Origin: Gibbula magus
Lineage: Eukaryota > Mollusca > Gastropoda > Trochida > Trochidae
DNA length: 64,000 bases
NCBI GenBank assembly: GCA_936450465.1
Contig: OW388296.1
Location: 15,249,867-15,313,866, forward strand
Reading direction: 5' to 3'
A program made the translations under genes and the position numbers. Within the stretch, counting starts at the first letter, position 1. Each line of letters opens with the position of its first letter. This document shows positions 35,328 through 48,300 of this stretch, one piece after another. Below the pieces are notes generated by a model that did not search any database, had not been told where the DNA came from, and was given only the letters and a program-made list of their open reading frames with translations.

Positions 35328-35618
35328 CAAGAAGACAGTCTTCAACATCCCCGCCAAACCCAAGAAATCGGAACAAGGGCAATAACTTGAGAAAAGAAAC
35401 AATTGTTCAATTCTCATTTTCATTCCATCAAGGTATTGATACCCTCAAGCTACACAACTGATTTGATATTTAACAGTTTCTGTGAAAAGCTGTCCCCTTT
35501 GAAGATACCTGGAACAGAATCGGAAAAACGGAACAAGGGCAATAACTCCGAAAAAATTAATCACACGCTTGTTCTTTTCAAACTCCATCAAGGTATCGAT
35601 ACCCTCAAGCGGGGGTTA
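35328..35618 (+). mobile_element. Helentron/pearl-like element, family E, complete ends
   Basis: 5' hairpin GAAGA-CAG-TCTTC, then ATCCCCGCC; repeats about 160 bp apart (GGAACAAGGGCAATAACT at 35370 and 35530); 3' motif CAAGCGGGGG. No microsatellite is visible. Counterpart of 15171-15438, which has lost the 5' hairpin. Confidence 0.7.
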
Positions 35619-35624
35619 ATAATA

Positions 35625-38208
35625 TGTCAATAGAAGGAAGTCACTTGTTTTGAAAATCAAAGAAAAGGAGAGAAAACATTTGAATTGTGTTTTTATTTAG
35701 AGAGAAGCTTACCATGAAAACAAGCAGACACAAGCTGAGTTAATGTTGACAGAATTCTATACACATTATCATATCACAATGCAGTACAGCTTGAAAGAAA
35801 ATGTACAAAGGTTAAAATGTGCAAATAAGTTAAAACACATGACATCAACACATGGAGGCGTTAATCAACCAATCTGAACACAACTGACAGTTACTGGAAC
35901 ACAGGGGATAGAACCACGGGAAATGAAACATTTTTCTTAAATCATTTCAGAACCAGAACATTCCAATAGCTACAAAATCTTCCAATGCACAAATAAAATT
36001 TTAATTTTAAATTACAATTGGAGATCAAAAGCATCAAAATATACATCCCTGTTATAATTCTTAACAAGATAAAACTCGTAAATACTATACATTTTCTCTT
36101 TACAATCATTCTCCTTATATACAGTAACAATATTTATTTCAAAAATCCAAGTAAAAAGTCAAATATCCAAAAAGGAAATGTAATTATCTCATTTACCTGA
36201 GTGAAATTGTTCATGATTATATTTGTCATTGCAATAGAAACATAGATCCACTGTCATCTCAATACACTCAACATAACATCTAAGGTAACTACAGCCTCAG
36301 AGCAGGCATAGAATTGGAGATACAGTTTAGTTGGTGGAGCAATCGCTCATCACTCAGAAGGTCAGGTTACAATTCCTTGTCGCGTCCTACCAATAATTTA
36401 TTAATAATTTAAAAGTTGTGACAGGCTTAGCATTGTATGGATAAAACAAAACGCATTAACTAACGCTGAACAAATGTCCAATGCACATTGTATTGCAGAC
36501 AATTGAGAGTAATTAAATTATCATTATTAAATCGAATGATCACCTTTTGCTTTCCTTTTGTTGATAGATACTTATGCTTGACAGCACTGACATTTGTGTC
36601 TTTACAAGGATAACTGTCTGGTTTCAAAAGAATCCTAAGTGAGTGAAAGAAAACAGCATAGAGACAACAAAAACACAAGGAAATTATCTTCATCAATCAA
36701 AGAGACCTATTACTGTGATGCATTTTGAATCGCAGGTCATCTTAAAATTGTCTTTTTCTTCTGATGCTTGACACTGCATTTCAAAGTCTCAATGTGAGTG
36801 TTAAAAAAAATACATTAGAGTTCTATTTTCATTACATTGAAATAAAAGTTGCATTTAGATTACAATGGCATACATAGTTATGCTCCTATTTATACAGGGC
36901 AAGATATGGAAGTGAGCAAGATCATGTTACCAATCACACAAGTTTGTATACAGAAGTGTAACATGGTAACTTGAACATCAATTCTTTATATGACGCAAGA
37001 CTACTAGTGTTTATCATTATATCAAAGTACTGCCAAAATACTTATTGGCGGATCTAGGACCTTTCAAGGGGGTTCACATAGCATAAAGGGAGGAAAAGAG
37101 AGTAAAAGTAAATTACATGAAGACAATTTCAAAAGAGGGGGATTTGAACCCCCTGAAGTTGGCCTGAACTCCCGGTCTGAGTTTGTTGATCCTGTCCTGC
37201 AGTCACTGAACCTCCTACCAAACAGTGTTACCTTGATCTCTCTAAGGAGAAAAGATAAGCTGATAAAGATATAACAAATACCAAAAAGACAATGGGGTAA
37301 AATCCCTCCTTGACTTACACAGTGGGTTTTTCAGAAAAAGGAATTACATATTTTCAATAGACTTACCGGTATGTGTTTAGATCTAATTTTCACACATTTC
37401 AGAAATGGATTTTTTTCTTAGGGTTTTTGTTTAAAGTGATATTATAGTTTTCATGTATACATAGTCCCAAGTCCTAGCTCAACTGATGATGTATTATCAT
37501 TAAGTTATACAAATTAAAAAATAATTAATATTAACTTATTTAGCCCCTAAAATAACCATGAGTATTGGTAATTTTAGTTGAATCAATTCTACATCACCAC
37601 CTGAGACAAGTTTGATAATTTATCAGAAATCAAGGAGTCAGAATCAAGGTTCAAAGAACTGCATAGTTTAATTTGATATAAATCAAACAAATTTCTAATT
37701 TGAATGTGAAATGATTTTACCTCAGATTACATTGTCGTCTAGAACTCCAAACCAATTAAATGCTTCATGAGAAATGTCATGGAAAAGTAAATGACCAGAT
37801 ATGACAACGTATATTCAACAAGAAGTATTCAATACTTCAATATTGAGAATCGGTGTGGTTCTTAACTTTTGTGTTGAGCATAGGCGATTTTATGGTTTGA
37901 AAAAAATTGGCTTAAATTTGTTACTTGATAACTTCTATATCTTGTAATGGCACAAATGTTGCAAGATGATATACAATTTAATGGTATCAATAATGTATGG
38001 GTGTTTTCATTTCACATTCTAGAATAACATTCACATTCTGTATCCGCCCGAAACCTCAATATCACCACGAGAACTTTATTAGCTCAAGGATTGATAAGTC
38101 AAGGGTTGATACAAAATGTGACATGAAAACATCCATATCATGTTATGGTTATCACATATTGTCACCTACGGTTCCAGTTTTAGGTCTACATGTGATGTGA
38201 ATTTTTTC
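35625..38208. other. long duplicated spacer
   Basis: Counterpart of 15445-18028 with very few length changes. No coding or RNA gene is recognised. Confidence 0.55.
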
Positions 38209-38321
38209 TCTTGACGACAGGCTGATACAGGTTATCTGCCCTTGACGACAGGCCGATACAGGTTATCTGCCCTTGACAACAGGCTGATACAGGTTATCTG
38301 CCCTTGACGATGGGCTGATAC
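38209..38321. repeat. 31-bp minisatellite, second type, unit B
   Basis: Same unit and copy number as 18029-18141. Confidence 0.92.
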
Positions 38322-38999
38322 AAGGACATGCAAAATCTCTGTATTTATAAGCAAGTAGATCTATATGATAAAATGTGGTTATTTGCATTGGCTTCAAAAT
38401 TGGTGCAAAGTGAATTGACAATAGAATAGACAGATTTCTGTACAAATGGGAAGTGAAACATTACAGTCCTGAGTTCCCTTTCATAAAGCAACCTTTACTA
38501 AAGTTAACTTCACCTCCCATTCTTTACCATTTTACTGAGGTAACTTAATGACTTACAATCACCCAAGTTCTGTGTAAGAGGAGCCCTTGTGTCCTAAAAT
38601 TTAGGACTTCTATTATTTAATTAGTATTTTAGATTCAACTGAAGAATTCAGATGAAACGTTTACAAACACTAACACACAGATAATGGAAGCTTACATCAA
38701 ACACCTATAGAATTAAAATCAGTATGATCATTGAGATTGTATCATATATGTCGTCTAAGCAAAAACCACAACCTCAGCAACTACAGTGAACAAATTATGT
38801 AACTCATTCTATGCGTTTTTAGGTGTCTTCATTCAAATGAAGTTTTTGAAAAATGATTTATGAAATGAATCTTAACTAGAAATCCATAATCCATAGAAGT
38901 CCTTAATTCATAAAAAAAAATCTGCCGAAGAATAAATTTCATTTTGTTTTCAGTTTCACTGATAATTTTCAAATTATTGATATATTCTGTAATTAAATG

Positions 39000-41900
39000 T
39001 AGCATTTACATATTTATAAATATTATACATTTACAGATCTAAAACAAATTTCATTGCATAGGCTTAACATCCATTTAACACACAAGCAAGGTATTTACTA
39101 ATACTGTTATGAATTAAGCTTTAACTGACAGTCAGTAACCTAAAACTTTTGATTTGTAATGGAAATCTTTATGAAGATCTTGGATTATTTCCCTATCGAA
39201 TTTGATAAACACATTTCACCTTGTTATTTATCAGGAATATTTCCTCCATTCCTAAGTACAGTCCATCTCAAACAGATTACAGAGCTACAGACATGCTGCG
39301 TAATTGTTTAAATAATACAATAATGTCGGTGAAAGCACAATTACTATTAATTCTATTGCATTTAAATTAATTTACATAATTACTCAAGTAAGTTGATATT
39401 TCATGGGTACACAATAAGAAATTCAAATTCTAGCTTGCTTACCACCTAATTTGTTAGCTGTAGTGATTGAAATCTGAAAAACCATTTTGACTACCCCTAC
39501 AATTTGGTTATAATAATGAACGGAAGCAAGTACATTACTCAAACATCCAAAACGTTTTAGCATTTAGGATAAAGCAAAATATGGCAGATATAACCAACAA
39601 CTCACAACTTAGAGGCACTGTGTTTGTGCAGTTGCTAACATGTTGCACAAGCGTCTACAAACAATAGTAACCAATAAATAACTTATAAAGCTCTGCCGTT
39701 GTCCACAATGCAAGTCTACCTCCAGCTGTCTACAAACAATGGAAACAAATAAAGCACAAATAGAGCTCCGCTTCAATGGAAGGTAAAATAAACAAACACT
39801 TCAAAAAGTATATAAAGGACGTATATACTAATATATATATATACTCGTCCTTGGTTATTCTACAAGCATTTCTTTATTGTTCAATCGGCCAAGGTTTTGT
39901 CACTTCTATGCATTCAGTCAATAAATAGACTATGTACAAAGGCTATAGAGAAATACATATATTACAGATATGTAACAAGATTTTAAATATTTAAAAGTTT
40001 ACAATTATACACAAAGTGCTATCAAAACAGATACTGTGCTCTGAAAATGGTTTTGTATATTATATTTTATATTAAATGATAAACATTTGTTATAACAAAC
40101 AACAATAGATTCTTTAATGGTTTTCAGTTCATCCATGCAGATATTTGATTTTTGCAATGACTAGTTTCAATTAAATATTAATGTTCCCATTATATAAATA
40201 ATAAAATTATTCTGTATTTTAATTAAACCTTGATTCAAGGTTGAATATATGTTACTTTTAAAGGAATTGGTTATAATCTACCTAACATGAAGGCATTTGT
40301 ATGATTATTTCTTTAAAACAATGCATACATCAATCAGTACAAAATGTGGTTTAAGATATTAATACTGCTAAATGGTTGAGTATCAGAAGTGATATATACT
40401 TTAAGATAATTAAATCTTGCAATAAAATTTTTGATGAAAGATCAAATATATCAAATTGATAGAGATCATTTATTTCACTCTTTTCCCACAAAAATAATTT
40501 GGCTGCCAAGGGAGATAATTCAAGGCATCTAAGAATCATTGCATACCACAAGTTATTATTTTTTAATACCATGGTCTCTTGTAACCCTCTCTTGAGTTTG
40601 ACAGCATTCACATGCCAGAGAGGATGTTTTTTATACAATCAAATTATTTTGTTATCCTGTATTAGATCACAAACTACTCATTTTAGTCTGGGATACCCAA
40701 TGCCCTAATCAGTTTTCGATGAACAGTTGTGGTTAAACATGTGTAGCACTAACCTTTTGGTCTATAACATCATGCATAAGACTTATTTTCTAAGAAATCA
40801 CTTAACCTACAAAGAAATTACACTTAATTATCTTCTTTAAGTCCTCATAAACAGAGATGCATCCACTAACAATGCAACACTATTCGGAAATATACTTATA
40901 AAGCACTATAGCCAAGGGCCTTTAAAGAAAACTTTGAAGGGATTCCTAATCATTCATTTAAGTTATTCGTGACATAAACATAAATATGCTTTACCAGTTG
41001 TTGACAAATGCAAACAAATTGAGAATCCCCTTGAATAGTTACCATGAAAAATTATTCATGTATCATAGTACTTTATAGCGTCTACAACAAACCATCTCTA
41101 ACATTGGGTTCGTCTTTTATTACCAACAGTTTTCTCTACACACATTCTATCCACAGAATCTCTTCTATCACAAACATGCTTCTACACAATATACAAAGTT
41201 TGAGACTTGCATAATCTGTGAATCCATTGCTATAGGGGTTTATTCTTCTTACAAAAATCAAATTATGCCAGTTGAGATTTTCTTCAAAAAAGATGATATT
41301 TTCATTCAAGCATTTAAATGCCATCTATTTATTGTGATAGATATTTGCCTTTTGAGATTTGGCGATCTATATATGAAGTCTGTCATGTTATGTGCAATAT
41401 GAATACTCAAAATACAATTTTAATCAGTGATCATAAAGTATTAAAACATTTTTAAAGGATGCGAAACATTAACAATAATGTTTGTAACAGTTGTCATCAA
41501 AACACCAAATTTTCCATTTAGTTTGTTCACATTATTTCAATAATCGAAAAGTGGTCATTGTCTGAAGATTGCAAACATACAGGTAATAGATTATATGTTC
41601 GTTTTTAAAACAGCATTTATACTAGAACTTTCAATACAGTTATTGATTAACAAATCTGATTTCGAAAACACTTAATCTTATAAGACATTTGCTAACACTA
41701 AATTCTCAATTCCAATACAAGATGGCCGATGAATAAATCAATGAGGGCCGCTACAGATGAACCCCAGATTTAGTACACTCTTTTTCTTAGATCCATGAAA
41801 TCAAATGAAATATTCATTAAACAAAAGCTGAAGGAGGATTAATAATCCCCGAATTCCATAAATTCGAAGTCCATTCTCAATTGATACTGAACACTGGTCA

Positions 41901-42118
41901 TCACTTTCAAATTCAAAGATGGCCGATTTATAAATCCAAGATGGGATACGTATCTATCAAGATGGCTGTCAATGATGTTCCTCAGTTCTCTGTTTTAGCT
42001 CATAGTCTTAGTTTTAATTGTACTTAAGTAGTGCTTTTATAATAGGACAATTCATTCACCAATCAATTAATCCACGATGGCTGCTGATAAAAACAAAGAT
42101 GGCCGTCGCCAGTGTTCC
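39000..42118. other. APPL 3' flank, probably including a long 3' UTR
   Basis: Single-copy AT-rich DNA between the duplication and the APPL stop codon. Several minus-strand AATAAA motifs occur (for example 39873-39878), so the 3' UTR end cannot be placed. At 41719-42110 the phrase AAGATGGC(C/T)G recurs four times, plus degenerate forms. An open frame at 40351-40638 has no recognised homology. Confidence 0.5.
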
Positions 42119-42331
42119 CTAGGCCTCTGACTCTGCCCCTTCTATCTCCCGGGAGTCCCCGTCCCCCCTGGGATGAGGAGATGGGACGTTGAGGTCAGGG
42201 GACAGGGGTTGTTCTGGAGGATCATCGGGGGTGGAAAGAATAAGAAACTTCCCGTCTGGACTCAGCGGCAGTGCGTCATCAGTGGCAGTGGGCTGTGCAT
42301 CCAGTCGCTGGATGTTCGCAAGCAGCAAGCG
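42119..42331 (-). CDS. APPL1: APPL terminal exon
   Basis: 213 nt from acceptor CTATTTCCAG to the stop. It encodes RLLLANIQRLDAQ, then GKFLILSTPDD, a proline- and acid-rich tail and the terminal GAESEA, like the RESEA end of vertebrate APPL1. Confidence 0.9.
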   Translation of the reverse strand, partial: RLLLANIQRLDAQPTATDDALPLSPDGKFLILSTPDDPPEQPLSPDLNVPSPHPRGDGDSREIEGAESEA

Positions 42332-45300
42332 CTGGAAATAGGAGAAGATGTACAAGATTTAAAGAAGGTTTGGTGGTTTTAATAGAATTACTGTAAGCTT
42401 GAAACGTAGCCTGTCTGAAAATGATGTTTCTCAATTGAATAGTAAAATTAAACCAAAATAGCTGCTAGGCTGGTCTAAAAGTGACCAGGATCCTAATGAA
42501 AAGGTTGGCCTTATTACCTACAGTGACTTATACAAAGATGCAAGGTCTAGGTGGAACCAAGATTGTCCAAAAGTACAGCTTGTACTGGTTAGAATTTTAA
42601 AATAGGATGTTCTTATACTCACATGTATCTTCATAATAATGAAACTCAAAATTGCTAAAAGAAATCTTGTTTTATCTACACACAAAGTGACACAATCACC
42701 TTAAGGTATTATCCAAATGACAAATAAGATGTAACGTATCTAACATTAAGGGTCACTTGTAAATACATTCTACATTCAGAAATGTCAAAATTCTCTTTTG
42801 AACATATTTTTCTTGTCATGACTACAGAAATCTTTAATTAGTTAAAATGTAAAAACAATTATTACATATCAGCTATTTAGAATACATGTGTAATTAGAAA
42901 TACATGCCATTCTACGATCAGATCATTAATTTGACTTCATCATTACATAATCCTGGATGCATTATATCAGGTCTGAGGTGCTAGAAAATCTGTATAAATG
43001 CATGCAAACACTATAAACAGTGGATTAAGGGCTGGGAATCACAGGACCAAGGTCACATGCCAGCTACATGCAAGTTACTAATTACTATGCTTATAAATAG
43101 AACTTTCTTCATCTTTCTCTTTGTAATTTAGATTAAACACAATCGTAACATTATTTCACTGCAGGTAATATTACTGTGGGGAGAAAGCCTGTTATCATTT
43201 TGTCAAAGTGTATGTTGAAATGAAACCGGGAAAGGTGACTGAACCAGCAAACCATTGGTGCTACTGCACTCAATATCGCTGCAGGTAAGGTGAATTTGGG
43301 TTTAACACTACTTTCCAGAGTCTTTCATTATATCACAGCTGCTAGTATTATTGCAGGGAGAATGCCTGCAACATCATGTGACAACGCATTGTGATGAAAC
43401 CATGATCTAGAACAAGCTAAAAACTGAAAAAACCCAAACCCATTGGATCTGTAGCTCATCAGTTTTTTCATGATTTATTATCTATGATTGAAGATTTACA
43501 TCAAAATAATAGGTTTACAATATACAAAGAATATGCCTAATTGGACTGATTAGCTAAAAGAGAGCCGGTTATGTTTTGTTTCTTTCGAATTGGATAGGAA
43601 ATATGAAATATCACAAGAAAAAAGAACATATATTTAGATAACATAAAACAAAACAATGAGTAGAATACATGATCTAACTACCGTCCACCATTCCAGGATT
43701 ATACACCATCCATAACCACTAATAATGTACAAAAATGTTTGATAAATTTGAGGCACTGAGGGTAAAAGATATGAAAAGTTACACATCCCTTTACAAACCT
43801 TTGAAAGGGTCAGCAAACCAATGAAAAGTTCAACAGAAACGATAAACAGTATCCTTGGCTGGTGAGAATCCATGCATACTATCCGAACCAGTTTCCAATA
43901 TACAAAAGGTTATAGAATAAACACATTCGTAAAATAACAATACAAATTGAAAATGATAGTCAATAATTGGAACATATGATGTGTGATTAGTTAACTGATG
44001 ACCGTTAGAGTGTACAGTGGAGTTAGAGAGAAGAGGGATAACTCTTGTTCCTGTTAATGAGTAAAGTTGACCAATCTAACTAAAATGTAGATCTGATATT
44101 GTTCACTGCCCTCATACACTTGAATAGAAGACAATCCTTCTGGCTGATGTAACACTAGTTGTTAGTAGACCAAGAAAGTACGGCAGATTGAGGTCACTGT
44201 AGATACATTTATATTGCAGCTATCAACGTGTCATATAAGGATACTGCCAAAAGGTTGATTTCTGATGGTCATTGTAAACAACAATGGCAGTGCTTGAAAT
44301 AAGTTCTCATTGATGTCCTTTCCTTTGCATATATAATGCTCCACATCAGTTTCCAAGCAGGAAATGTTGATAGATGCAAACAATTTGATCTATGTTTTAT
44401 TACATGTTGATTGGTACCTTACCCTCAAAACTTCCATAGTTTACAGCGTAACATTGTGTTAGCTTAACCTGGTACCTGCATGTCCCAGAATAGTCAATCT
44501 TTATCCAGTGCAGGACCAATCCTAGATTATTCTAATGATATTCCTATAAATTGTCACTCAGAATAGTTTTATACTACCGGTAAGTAAGTTGACAGCCATA
44601 GTGTTGATAAGAAGCAGGGTCAATATTTTCAAGTCCATTTTGCACTAAGATAGGTGTAAGCCAATGTTAGTCTATGGAACTTACACTTATCTTAGCGCTA
44701 AGAGAGCTTAGAAAATATAGGCCTTAGAAATTTAAAATCAAATATTGAAATTTGTCACCTTCCTGTATTCAGTGTCAAATCTGGTTTGAATATTAAGAAA
44801 GTTCATTCTGATCAAGTGTTGATTCCATCATTTCCTAGCAATCACAGCCCTATTGGCCATAAGGTAGTGTTCAAAATACTTAAGCCTTCAGGACGAGAAG
44901 GGCTGGTGGCTGGAAAACCTGCCCTTCTGAATATTTGACAGGGTTTCTAAAACTTGTAATTTATCAAAGGTTCAACAAGACTGGTGACTAAGTTTGCACC
45001 TTACCAGAACTGAAACTAACCAATAAGTAGCTGGCAGAACACTGCTACAAGGGGCTTTTGTCAGATCAAGTGTATGAGGGAAGCGATCTACATTGTCAAT
45101 TAGACAAGAGGAGAGACTGTTAGATATGAGAGTACATGGCATATCATTGCATATAGGGTGCGAGAAAGTACCGATGATCCAGTGCGTTTCCATGGTAATC
45201 AGTCACTATCACTCTGCAAGGAATTCAGTTTACAAGATGAACCAGGGACAACATAATATCTAATCTATTGGGTGTGTGAAACTAAAAACGTTCACAAAAC

Positions 45301-48300
45301 ACTCTTTCAAAAGAAAAGTACCAAGTTGAGAAGGAAAACAAAATTTGCATAATTCCCTGGCATTACAGCCCCAAATTCACTGGCAAAATTTAAGTCGCAG
45401 AATGCAATGTCACACGTCACATGACCATCGAGCATTCAAGATGTTGCCTCTTGGAGAGGCCTTTACTGGACAATAGCTGGTTCAAACTTCCTCTCACTCA
45501 CATTGAATTGGGGCTGTAACTCCAGGGCAGTGTTTATAACGTAGCAAGTCCAACATGAAACCTGATTTCGAAAAGAGCATTCACCAAGACCTATTTTTCA
45601 TGTTAAATCAAATCCACAATAGAACTGTAACTTTAAAATTGAGAAAAAAAATTGCTTGATTGCGTAATAGCATATTCCCAACCGTTCTTGAAGTAAAATA
45701 ACTGAATATTGCAATTACGACACAATGAATATTGTGAATATTAGTCAGAAAGGAGTAATTTCATTTTTGTAGCTTCCCCTCTGAATCCTATTCATTCAAT
45801 TGGTTGCTTCTACAAACTTAAGTAACATGCTACTGTTTCCAATTTATAAAATAAACATTACTTTAAATTACTTTAAAATTAAATTTCCAATCAATTGACC
45901 ATTTTCATAAATTGAAGTGTTATTCACAGGTGAGTTATTGTTAAAACACCACCCTTCATGAATAAAGCTATAGGGTTAACTGAAGTTTTGGATGTTCACT
46001 GTACCACATAAAAGAAGAAAAGATCAGGATGGGTGAAAATACAATGTCCAGCCTTGATGTGAAAAAATAATATTACAAAAAAATTATTTTCACCTCAGTT
46101 TCATCAAGCTAGAAGAGAGAGATTATGGATGAAATAGAAGAATTGAAACAGCACAAGAAAAGGTAATCAAATTATTATTCTAAACACAGACATCCCTTCA
46201 CCAGTTTACACAGCACTATTTCAAGAATTTGATTTTTAAGAAAAAATCAAAACAACTCCTACGATGTATAGAAAAATTACATGAAAAAGCAAGCACATTT
46301 GAAGAAATTTGAAGATTATTATATAAAAGAAATGTAGGACTACACAACAATGATATATTTTTATTGAAATGATAATTTTCTAATGTAAATGAAAGAAACA
46401 AAACACACAGATTACAAGAAAAAAGTGAGCATGGCTCACATACCCCCGTCATCCGCTATCCGTCCATTGAGAATTATAGATGTGAAGGTTACTATGTTTA
46501 AAAAAAAGCTTCAAGCATCATAATATTGTCCAAAATAATTTTAGGAACTGACTGTTATTACAAAATTTAATTCACCCAGATGTAATATTTTTCAGGTAAC
46601 TTAATTTTTCCCATTAGGGCATCACACCGGTAATTTGTACCAAGTTCAATTACAGATTCAAGGGCTTTGAAATAATATTTCGGAACTGGACTGTGAACTC
46701 GATAAAGAGTATCATCTGGACTACCTACATGTAAAATTTCATTCACCTAGATGTAATAGTTTCCGAGAAAACATGTCCCAATTGGAGCATCACAGCTATT
46801 TTGGTACAAAGTTCAATTTCGGATTCCAGGGCCATAACTCCGAAAAAAAAAATATTTCGGAACTGGTTTTCGAACTCGATGAAGAGTATCATCTGGACTA
46901 CCTCCATATTAAATTTCATTCACCTAGGTGTAATAGTTTCCGAGAAAACTTGTCCCCATTGGAGCATCACAGTTCTTTTGGTTCTAAGTTCAATTTCGGA
47001 TTCAAGGGCCATAACTCTGCAAAAAATAATATTTCGGAACTGGTTTTCGAACTTGATAAAGAGTATCATCTGGACTACCTCCATATTAAATTTCATTCAC
47101 CTAGATGTAATAGTTTCTGAGAAAACTTGTCCCCATTGGAGCATCACAATTCTTCTGGTACTAAGTTCAATTTCGGATTCAAGGGCCATAACTCCGTCAA
47201 AAATTATATTTCGGAACTGGTTTTCGAACTCGATGAAGAGTATCATCTGGACTACCTCCATATTAAATTTCATTCACCTAGATGTAATAGTTTCTGAGAA
47301 AACTTGTCCCCATTGGAGCATCACAATTCTTCTGGTACTAAGTTCAATTTCGGATTCAAGGGCCATAACTCCGTCAAAAATTATATTTCGGAACTGGTTT
47401 TCGAACTCGATGAAGAGTATCATCTGGACTACCTCCATATTAAATTTCATTCACCTAGATGTAACAGTTTCTGAGAAAACTTGTCCCCATTGGAGCATCA
47501 CAGTTCTTCTGGTACGAAGTTCAATTTCGGTTTCAAGGGCCATAACTCTGTAAAAAATAATATTTCGGAACTGGTTTTCGAACTCGATAAAGAGTATGGT
47601 CATGAGTACTCACAACCAAAATTTCATTCACCTAGGTTGAACAGTGTCCGAGAAAACTTGTCCCCATTGAACACAATAAAACTAAGTCCAAAAAGTGACG
47701 TTTCCATGGAAACGACAAAAAATATCAATCTCAAAAAATTGAAAGTTGTCTGTGCCCGATCGGAAGAACATGGTTAACATCTGTACAAAGTTTGGTTGAT
47801 GTACCTTTGACGGTTTTTGAGAAAATTGACCGGACGGAAGGACGGACGGAAGGACGGAGGGACGGAAGGACGGAAGGACGGACGGAATGATCGCTATATA
47901 CCCCCGCTTACTTCGTAACGGGGGTATAATAAACAAACTGTAATGTTTTTTTCTATTCTACATTTTGTCTTTAACTGACTGTACCTTTTCCTTTTCTTTG
48001 TCACCCTCCTTAGACTGCACCGGTTTCTTCCCAGTTCGCTTTTCCTGAAAATATTGAGGTACATTGAAATTTGTCCCTTGAATAATTGCATAGTGGCCAC
48101 ATATATGAAATATTCACATCATGCGATCTCTGTAAATGGTTAAAATATTGCCCAAGCGACAATAAACAATAACTACTCACACAGCATAAAGGAAGTTCAA
48201 TAGGTTTTTCAACTTCACAATAAAACCAAGTCGTAGAATATTTTAAAAAGTTTTTTCTCAATATAATCTTCATTCACCTCAATACACATATTTCATTCGT

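Larger units (their letters stand above)
18797..38999. repeat. tandem segmental duplication, unit B
   Basis: Second copy of the TLR-bearing segment. It starts with a LINE fragment cut at the breakpoint and ends where similarity to unit A stops, at about 38990-38999. It is about 3 kb longer than unit A, through insertion of two 354-bp MITEs, a Harbinger element, a family D element, a CRE-bearing TIR element with an adjacent hairpin MITE, and palindromes. It lacks the family A and family C elements of unit A. Confidence 0.93.

Noticed and set aside
40351..40638. 95-codon minus-strand frame downstream of APPL
   Set aside because: No recognised domain; it lies in the likely 3' UTR or flank and has no splice or start support. 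A protein search would settle it.
46801..47553. 250-codon open frame on the plus strand
   Set aside because: It runs across 177-bp direct repeats of a Helentron-like element. The other overlapping frame is open for the same reason, and the peptide is simply repeated.
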